Of a stretch of 64,000 bases of DNA, positions 58,751-64,000 are shown piece after piece. Position 1 is the first letter of the stretch; each line of letters opens with the position of its first letter. The notes beneath the pieces are model-generated. The model was not told where the DNA came from. It saw nothing but the letters and a program-made list of their open reading frames with translations, and made no database searches. A program made the position numbers and the translations under genes. The DNA is from Thermodesulfobium narugense DSM 14796 (lineage in GTDB: Bacteria; Thermodesulfobiota; Thermodesulfobiia; Thermodesulfobiales; Thermodesulfobiaceae). The stretch is taken from positions 399,501-463,500 of the forward strand of contig NC_015499.1 in NCBI RefSeq assembly GCF_000212395.1, given 5' to 3'.

Positions 58751-60283
58751 TCACTTTCCAATATTTTCTGGGAAAGTATGATGAATTGCTATTGGAAGAT
58801 GAGGATTAAGACCAGAAGTTGGGTTTTCACTTGATTTTGTTTGTGCATTATTTGCTAATTTATAAAATTCTGTTACAGTATTTGTTCCACTTATTACCCA
58901 TATGTTATTATATTTGTCGATGACTAAAGGACCTGGGAATTTTCCAAGTAAATATACGTGCATTTCTGATTCACTTATTTCTTCTAGGACTCCTTCACCC
59001 TCTTTTTTGTTTCCAGAAATCCATATATTGTCTTTATTATCTATTGCTATTCCTGTAGGTTGGATATTCAATTTGTAACTTTGAGGCAAGATTTCACAAT
59101 TTGCGTTTATGTGTCTTAACATAATGCTATTATCTAAAAGCTTGCCTGTAGTAATCCACGCTGTATTATTAGCTGTAGTAATCTTATTTACGCAACATTG
59201 AGAGCATTCTTTTATGTGTCCATTTGGATAAAGTAGTATTAAGGGCCCATAACTTGAAGCAACCCATAGATTGTTGGACTTATCCATTATTATTTGATAT
59301 GCGCCGTAACTTGCTTGATAGGTTTTTGTTATGTTTCCATTCTCATTAAGTTTAAAAATTTTCCCATCTTTCCAGTCATCTACCCAAACGTTATTTTGCG
59401 GATCTATAAAGATGTAATTCAGACCATCTGCTATTTTGTAAGTACCAATTATTTTCCCCTCTTGAGTAAGCTTTATTATACTGTCTTCAACAATAACAAA
59501 GACATTGCCATAACTATCTACTGCAATATTTGTTGGGCTACCTTTTAGATTAAAAAGATCTACCTCTCCATCTTGATTAATTTTTGCAATATTTTGACTT
59601 TGATAATTTGAAACCCAAATATTTCCAAAATTATCTGTAGCTATTGCATCTGGGGTTTGCCCTACATAAATTGTTCGCTTTTTATTAGTATCCATAGGAT
59701 TAGCAGATCCTGATTGAGAATAGGGATTTGTTTTATAGACCTGGATTTGACCGGCTGAATTAATTGTAATCTTTGAAATAGCGCTTTGTGAATTACATGT
59801 TTGTAACACAGTTTTTGGCAAAATTGTGCTGTTTCCTTTTTCTATTTCTATCCAATGGCTGCTAAAGGCACCACATTGGCCCACAGGATTAGGATTTCCC
59901 GTCATTGCACCAACAGTGATGTTATATGTGAAGTCCCTAATTTTGCAAGATAAATTTATAGTTTTTGTTGAGGTTACGAACCCTCTGCTGTCTTTTATTA
60001 AAAGCTCATCTGGTCCTCCTAGATTTTTATAACCGGCTTGTTGAAGCGATTCTATGGTGCTAATTTTTTTGTCTTGTTCATTTTGGGTATAGAAATATAA
60101 ATTTTTAAATTCAAGTTCACCATTTGGATTACATTTGTAAAAAAGATAGGTATTCGAATCATCAGAAATTTTGGAACTATTGGACAAAGTTTTAGAGGGT
60201 TTAAAATTGATTACAAAGATTATAGAGATAATAATTACAAAGCTAACTGCAATGATTAATATCTTTGACCAATATTTTTTCAT
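58751..60283 (-). CDS. Membrane-anchored Vgb/NHL-like beta-propeller protein
   Basis: This 510-residue protein has an N-terminal signal anchor (ILIIAVSFVIIISIIFVINF) followed by an N-terminal cysteine-containing region. From about residue 190 come repeated blades of the type DxxGNIWVSNY..NIxKIxQDGxxxxF, as in virginiamycin B lyase and NHL propellers. It is expected in the periplasm or outside. The catalytic His and Glu of Vgb lyase are not evident. It follows a small Cys-rich secreted gene on the same strand, so the two may act together in binding at the cell surface. Confidence 0.75.
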   Translation of the reverse strand: MKKYWSKILIIAVSFVIIISIIFVINFKPSKTLSNSSKISDDSNTYLFYKCNPNGELEFKNLYFYTQNEQDKKISTIESLQQAGYKNLGGPDELLIKDSRGFVTSTKTINLSCKIRDFTYNITVGAMTGNPNPVGQCGAFSSHWIEIEKGNSTILPKTVLQTCNSQSAISKITINSAGQIQVYKTNPYSQSGSANPMDTNKKRTIYVGQTPDAIATDNFGNIWVSNYQSQNIAKINQDGEVDLFNLKGSPTNIAVDSYGNVFVIVEDSIIKLTQEGKIIGTYKIADGLNYIFIDPQNNVWVDDWKDGKIFKLNENGNITKTYQASYGAYQIIMDKSNNLWVASSYGPLILLYPNGHIKECSQCCVNKITTANNTAWITTGKLLDNSIMLRHINANCEILPQSYKLNIQPTGIAIDNKDNIWISGNKKEGEGVLEEISESEMHVYLLGKFPGPLVIDKYNNIWVISGTNTVTEFYKLANNAQTKSSENPTSGLNPHLPIAIHHTFPENIGK

Positions 60284-60290
60284 TTTGTTT

Positions 60291-60719
60291 TTATTCCATA
60301 ATCCATGTCTGATATGTGCATTGTGGACCCTGAAGGCCGTTGTGTACTAGTAATTTGCCTGGATATTCGTTTTCAGCCCTAAAAACATTAATAAATTCTC
60401 CGTTAAGACAGGAGCCAGGAGCGTGAAGTTGACATTGACCTACAAGTTGGGCATCTCTAAAGCCTTCCACTGTTACATTTTGAATGTGTTGAAGAGGTAT
60501 GTCCTGCCCCTTCCAAGTACAAGTTGCAACTGGTTCATTTATACATCCAAAGCATTCTCCTGTAAGTTGCACACTATTAAAACCATTGGCGGCAATATTT
60601 TGAAAAATTTGATATCCTATCAAAGAGTCTTGCAAGAAACAGTTTTGGGCTTGAGCAAGGTTATAGCTAAAAAGTGTGAAAACTAAAATTATTAATGAAG
60701 ATATTAACGTGCGTCTCAT
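60291..60719 (-). CDS. Secreted Cys-rich protein with internal duplication
   Basis: This 142-residue protein has a signal peptide ending ..NLAQA and eight cysteines in the mature part. Two copies of a segment are visible: IFQNIAANGFNSVQLTGEC and HIQNVTVEGFRDAQLVGQC. No known family recognised. The gap to the propeller gene is seven bases, so they are cotranscribed. The cysteines suggest disulfides or metal binding outside the cytoplasm. Confidence 0.65.
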   Translation of the reverse strand: MRRTLISSLIILVFTLFSYNLAQAQNCFLQDSLIGYQIFQNIAANGFNSVQLTGECFGCINEPVATCTWKGQDIPLQHIQNVTVEGFRDAQLVGQCQLHAPGSCLNGEFINVFRAENEYPGKLLVHNGLQGPQCTYQTWIME

Positions 60720-61026
60720 TGTCCTCCTCCTTCAATAGTTTTTCTTTCACATAAATAACTTTTAATAGCTTATGTTTTTTATAACGTTAACTAACTTATT
60801 ATCGCCCCCTTTCTTTGCATATTTAATGAATACTAAAAAATCTCTAACTTTGAAAAACAATTTGAAATCCGTAGTTGGTATACCGAAGAATATTTATTTT
60901 TTATTGAATCTTTAGACTAAAAGTGGGTTTGAGAGTGGAAGAGTTTAGTAAATGTGTGGTAAGGAAATAAAATATTTAATTAAATTCTATCATTTTTTTA
61001 AATTTTGTTTAGATATAAATTAATTT

Positions 61027-61049
61027 ATCTTGATAAGTAAAATTTATTA
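61027..61049 (+). repeat. Direct repeat copy 2
   Basis: ATCTTGATAAGTAAAATTTA and three more bases match 58685-58707 with two changes. Confidence 0.5.
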
Positions 61050-61050
61050 T

Positions 61051-61079
61051 TTGATAAAGATTATCTTTTTCTTTATAAT
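61051..61079 (+). promoter_or_regulatory. Promoter of the geranylgeranyl-reductase-like gene
   Basis: TTGATA (61051-61056) and TATAAT (61074-61079) with a 17-base spacer, about 47 bases before the ATG. Confidence 0.65.
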
Positions 61080-61125
61080 TAATTCTTAATTCTCTTGACC
61101 TTATCTTATATAATAATAAATTTAT

Positions 61126-62226
61126 ATGAACAATAGAATATTAGAATTTGATGTAATTATTTGTGGTGCAGGGCCTGCTGGATCTACAGCGGCCTTTTTG
61201 TTGGCAAAAAAAGGTTTAAGAGTAGCATTGATTGATAAAGAAGTTTTTCCTAGAGATAAGCTTTGCGGGGGATTATTAACAAAAAAATCTTATAACTTAA
61301 TTGATTCAATATTTGGAATTAATTTTTTACGACAAGAAACTGAATTTTTTTCCAATAGATTCGAGGTTTATTATGGGAGAACAAAAATAATATCATCATT
61401 TTCAAAAAAGTTATTTCTCTATGTCGATAGAAAAAAATTTGATTTTGCAATTTTAAAGAAGGCAATAGAATCTGGAGCTTATTTTTTTGAAAAAACTAAG
61501 GTTGTAGATATAGATGTAAACAATTTGTTGGTATTTACAAATAACAATACTTTTAAGGGGAGATATATTGTTGCTGCTGACGGTGTGAATAGCATTATAA
61601 GAAGCTCTTTGGTAAAAAATGAAATTATAGATATCCGTGAGTATAAAGATAATTTGACTCTTGCTATGGAATTTTATGATTATAAATTTACAACTGATCG
61701 GGCTTCTTTATATTTTGGATTTACAAAATTTGGCTATGGATGGATTTTTCCTAATAAAGAAAGAACTATTGTTGGAATGGGAGCGCTAATAAGCAAAAAC
61801 AATGGTTTGATAAAAAAGCAGTTCAATAATTTTTTAAACTCAATTGGATATAAAGAGCCAACAAAAGTTTTTTCTCATCTAATACCTACAGGTTGGATTC
61901 CGAATAGAGTTGGTTTCAATAATATTTTGTTAGTAGGTGATGCGGGTGGTTTTGTAGATCCTATAACAGGTGAGGGCATATATTATGCTGTTAGAACTGG
62001 CCAAGTGGCAACTGATGCAATTTTAATTTCTGAGAAAAATAAGCTTTTTGCTGAAATTAACTATGAACGGTTTTTAGATAAGATGCTTAAAGATTTGAGG
62101 AATAGAAAAAGGTATAGAAACATTGTTTTTGGCACAAAGTTTAGGCTTTTTATAAAAATCTTTCTTTTAGTTCAGTTGATCGTGTTTAGAGACAAAATAC
62201 TTGATTTTATTCACGAGCCCTCTTAA
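61126..62226 (+). CDS. Geranylgeranyl reductase-family flavoprotein
   Basis: This 366-residue FAD protein has VIICGAGPAGSTAAFLLAKKG (FAD-binding), DKLCGGLLT, the YxWxFP-type block YGWIFP and LVGDAGGFVDPITGEGIYYA. These match the geranylgeranyl reductase/GGR family. Members saturate isoprenoid chains of lipids, quinones or chlorophyll; in this organism a membrane lipid or menaquinone is the likely substrate. There is a basic, hydrophobic C-terminal helix (FRLFIKIFLLVQLIVF) that may touch the membrane. It overlaps the convergent gene end by 20 bases. Confidence 0.88.
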   Translation: MNNRILEFDVIICGAGPAGSTAAFLLAKKGLRVALIDKEVFPRDKLCGGLLTKKSYNLIDSIFGINFLRQETEFFSNRFEVYYGRTKIISSFSKKLFLYVDRKKFDFAILKKAIESGAYFFEKTKVVDIDVNNLLVFTNNNTFKGRYIVAADGVNSIIRSSLVKNEIIDIREYKDNLTLAMEFYDYKFTTDRASLYFGFTKFGYGWIFPNKERTIVGMGALISKNNGLIKKQFNNFLNSIGYKEPTKVFSHLIPTGWIPNRVGFNNILLVGDAGGFVDPITGEGIYYAVRTGQVATDAILISEKNKLFAEINYERFLDKMLKDLRNRKRYRNIVFGTKFRLFIKIFLLVQLIVFRDKILDFIHEPS

Positions 62227-63001
62227 GAAACTGGTTAGGATCATCAATTTTGAAGACAATTAAGAAAAGTATTACTACCAAAATTGCAAGGGTTAATATT
62301 AGGCTTACTGTAAATGATCCAAAACCAAGTCCACCAAATCTTATAGGTTTATCGGCCCAATCAGCAAATGAGGCTCCAAGAGGTCTGGTCATTATATATG
62401 CAATCCAAAATGCAGCTATTTCATTAAAATCAAACATGAAATATGCAATTATTGGAATGGAGAACATTACTGTAAAAAGCAACCCTGATTCAAAATATCC
62501 AAGATTGAGAGTAAAGGCAGTCATATCTCCGGCTGCTGTTCCAAGGGCAAATGTTATAACAATGGTCGCCCAATAAAATGCTTCTCGTCGTGAGGTATAT
62601 ATGCTGTGTATAGAAAGAGTTTTTTCTTTGGATTTCCAGGCTGCTAAAGTTAGAATTAGTGTTATGAGAAAAAATAGAGTAGAAAAACTGTATGGGACAC
62701 CCAAAACTACATGTATTACGTCGGCTATTTGAGTTCCAAATATGCTAACCATTATTACTGCGAACCAATAGTAATGCGCATAATATCTATTGCTTTTCAT
62801 TTGTAGCCATATTGAACCAACGAAGATTAAACTGCATGCAATTACTGCTAAATATGGATTTGTATGAAAAACCAAATAATCTGAAGTGGCTTCTCCCATA
62901 GCAGTAGAGAGAAGTTTTGCAACCCAAAAGTAAATTGTTATTTTTGGTACTTTCAAGAGGTTGCTTTCATTAAAAAATATATTTTTTAGATCTTTTTCCA
63001 T
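62207..63001 (-). CDS. COG4705-type polytopic membrane protein
   Basis: This 264-residue protein has about eight helices arranged as two related halves. KITIYFWVAKLLSTAMGEATSDYL resembles EAFYWATIVITFALGTAAGDM, and YIMTRPLGASFADW follows. This is the COG4705/DUF347-like family of unknown function, sometimes linked to manganese. No partner gene is evident. The start is at 63001. Confidence 0.82.
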   Translation of the reverse strand: MEKDLKNIFFNESNLLKVPKITIYFWVAKLLSTAMGEATSDYLVFHTNPYLAVIACSLIFVGSIWLQMKSNRYYAHYYWFAVIMVSIFGTQIADVIHVVLGVPYSFSTLFFLITLILTLAAWKSKEKTLSIHSIYTSRREAFYWATIVITFALGTAAGDMTAFTLNLGYFESGLLFTVMFSIPIIAYFMFDFNEIAAFWIAYIMTRPLGASFADWADKPIRFGGLGFGSFTVSLILTLAILVVILFLIVFKIDDPNQFLKRARE

Positions 63002-63199
63002 TTGTCAGCAAAAAACTTTAAAAGAGTTTGAATTTATTTTTATGACTTAATGATAGCTAAAAAAAATTAGGATAAATTTAAGGTTTTTTTAGAATATTAT
63101 TATACTTTACTTTGAGTTAACTCCAAGTGATATATTTTTTCTTAAAATATTTAGAATGAATTATGAAATAAATCTTAACGCAAAAAAGGAGGTTTGATT

Positions 63200-64000
63200 A
63201 TGTACAATTTTGTATTTCAGAACACAACAAAAGTTTACTTTGGACCAAATCAGCTTTCTCACTTAGGCGAGGAGTTAAAACAATTTGGTAAAAGAGTGCT
63301 TCTTACATATGGAGGAGGTACGATTAAGAAGATTGGCCTTTATGATAAGGTTATGGATGAGCTAAAAAAGGCTGATCTTACAGTGTTTGAGTTGTCTGGT
63401 ATTGAGCCAAACCCCAGACATACAACTGTCAACAAAGGCAGAGATATATGCAAAAAGGAAAAGATTGATGTACTGCTTGCTGTTGGTGGTGGTTCTACAA
63501 TAGACTGCACTAAGTTAATTGCAGCTGCAACTTTTTATGATGGAGATAGTTGGGATCTTGTAACCCACAAAGCGCCAGTTACAAAAGCTTTGCCAGTATG
63601 TACAATATTAACCCTAGCTGCTACAGGGTCTGAAATGAATTCGGGAGCTGTTATTAGTAATATACAAACCAATGAGAAATATGGCCTTATTCATCCATTG
63701 CTTCAACCAAAGGTTTCTTTTCTTGACCCTACAAATACGTATTCTGTAAGCGCATACCAAACTGCTTGCGGTAGTGCTGATATTTTGTCTCATGTTTTTG
63801 ATGTGTTTTATTTTAATAAAGCAGAAAAGATGGATATGGTAGAGCGAGTTATGGAAGACGTTATAAAAACTGTTATTAAATATGCTCCAATTGCAATAAA
63901 AGAGCCTACTAACTATCAGGCAAGAGCAAACCTAATGTGGGCATCAAGTTGGGCTTTGAATGGATTTTTGCAAACAGGCGGCGAATTTCATGCTCCCTGT
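63200..64000 (+). CDS. Iron-containing alcohol dehydrogenase (YqhD/BDH-like), 3' end outside window
   Basis: The first 267 residues are visible: NFVFQNTTKVYFG, LLTYGGGTIKKIG, LLAVGGGSTIDCTKLIA (NADP-binding GGGS), TILTLAATGSEMN, then DILSHVFDVFYF and GEFHAPC with metal ligands. The pattern matches NADPH-dependent butanol dehydrogenase/YqhD-type enzymes. It acts on aldehydes or alcohols. The start is ATG 63200, seven bases after AAGGAGG. The last part of the iron-binding domain lies beyond the window. Confidence 0.93.
   Translation, partial: MYNFVFQNTTKVYFGPNQLSHLGEELKQFGKRVLLTYGGGTIKKIGLYDKVMDELKKADLTVFELSGIEPNPRHTTVNKGRDICKKEKIDVLLAVGGGSTIDCTKLIAAATFYDGDSWDLVTHKAPVTKALPVCTILTLAATGSEMNSGAVISNIQTNEKYGLIHPLLQPKVSFLDPTNTYSVSAYQTACGSADILSHVFDVFYFNKAEKMDMVERVMEDVIKTVIKYAPIAIKEPTNYQARANLMWASSWALNGFLQTGGEFHAPC

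Larger units (their letters stand above)
60720..61125. other. Intergenic region, divergent promoters
   Basis: About 400 bases of AT-rich sequence without a gene. The + strand holds a good promoter (separate entry) and the second copy of the 23-base direct repeat (61027-61049). I see no RNA gene or riboswitch here. Confidence 0.6.

Noticed and set aside
1-64000. CRISPR arrays, rRNA or tRNA genes
   Set aside because: No regularly spaced identical repeats and no tRNA-like cloverleaf or rRNA segment were recognised by eye; a covariance-model search would be needed to exclude small RNAs.

Overview
This window looks like chromosome of a thermophilic, autotrophic, Gram-negative bacterium, most likely a member of Thermodesulfobium or a close relative. 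The base composition is AT-rich. TTG and GTG starts are common. An outer-membrane-type export operon is present. The strongest clue is a compact Calvin-cycle operon built around a form III (archaeal-type) RuBisCO and a short transaldolase. From memory of the literature, that arrangement was described for Thermodesulfobium acidiphilum, where a transaldolase variant of the Calvin cycle was demonstrated. The genus call rests on gene content and recall, not on a database search.

Layout. 0-1.5 kb: the end of an Rpn-type nuclease gene, then an MntA-HepT toxin-antitoxin pair and a truncated nucleotidyltransferase. 1.5-15.9 kb: a surface-polysaccharide cluster on the + strand with an ABC exporter (Wzm/Wzt), several large glycosyltransferases, RfbC, GtrA, a nucleotide-sugar dehydrogenase and an epimerase. 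It contains scars of lost glycosyltransferase genes. 15.9-22.3 kb: an accessory island with an AAA ATPase plus TOPRIM pair (putative defence), a broken hicB copy, an IS21-family element nested in a decayed older transposon, and an intact hicBA. 22.3-27.8 kb: a minus-strand operon for an apparently undescribed envelope or export system. It has a secreted three-domain protein, a membrane protein with a degenerate ATPase-like domain, an outer-membrane-like protein, a half-size TolC-like protein and a YdjM-HlyD fusion. 28-32 kb: a PAS-GAF-GGDEF-EAL phosphodiesterase, a hypothetical gene and an Rpn pseudogene. Two arrays, each of four DnaA-box-like 9-mers at exact 11-bp spacing, lie at 26.1 and 30.9 kb.

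32.0-41.4 kb: the Calvin operon tal-rbcL-prk-tktN-tktC-gap-pgk-fbp-rpiB-rpe. It is preceded by a near-consensus promoter overlapped by repeated TGTCTGACAAT-type operators, a 47-codon leader ORF and two mutually exclusive leader hairpins. No sedoheptulose-bisphosphatase or aldolase gene is seen in the cluster. RuBisCO and PRK fix carbon, and PGK, GAPDH and FBPase carry 3-phosphoglycerate to fructose 6-phosphate. Transketolase, transaldolase, RpiB and Rpe then regenerate ribulose 5-phosphate.

41.5-64 kb: mostly housekeeping. It includes a DUF255 thioredoxin-like protein, a copper-resistance operon (copA, cupredoxin remnant, glutaredoxin, copZ, csoR) with a CsoR operator, and an MFS transporter. 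It also has a family B DNA polymerase with degenerate exonuclease motifs, panD, RNase HIII and an MBL-fold protein, followed by a trpB2 fragment, bacteriohemerythrin, a degenerate GGDEF protein and rubrerythrin plus rubredoxin. The end of the window holds a secreted propeller/Cys-rich pair, a geranylgeranyl-reductase-like flavoprotein, a COG4705-type membrane protein and the start of an iron-containing alcohol dehydrogenase. No rRNA, tRNA or CRISPR array was recognised.
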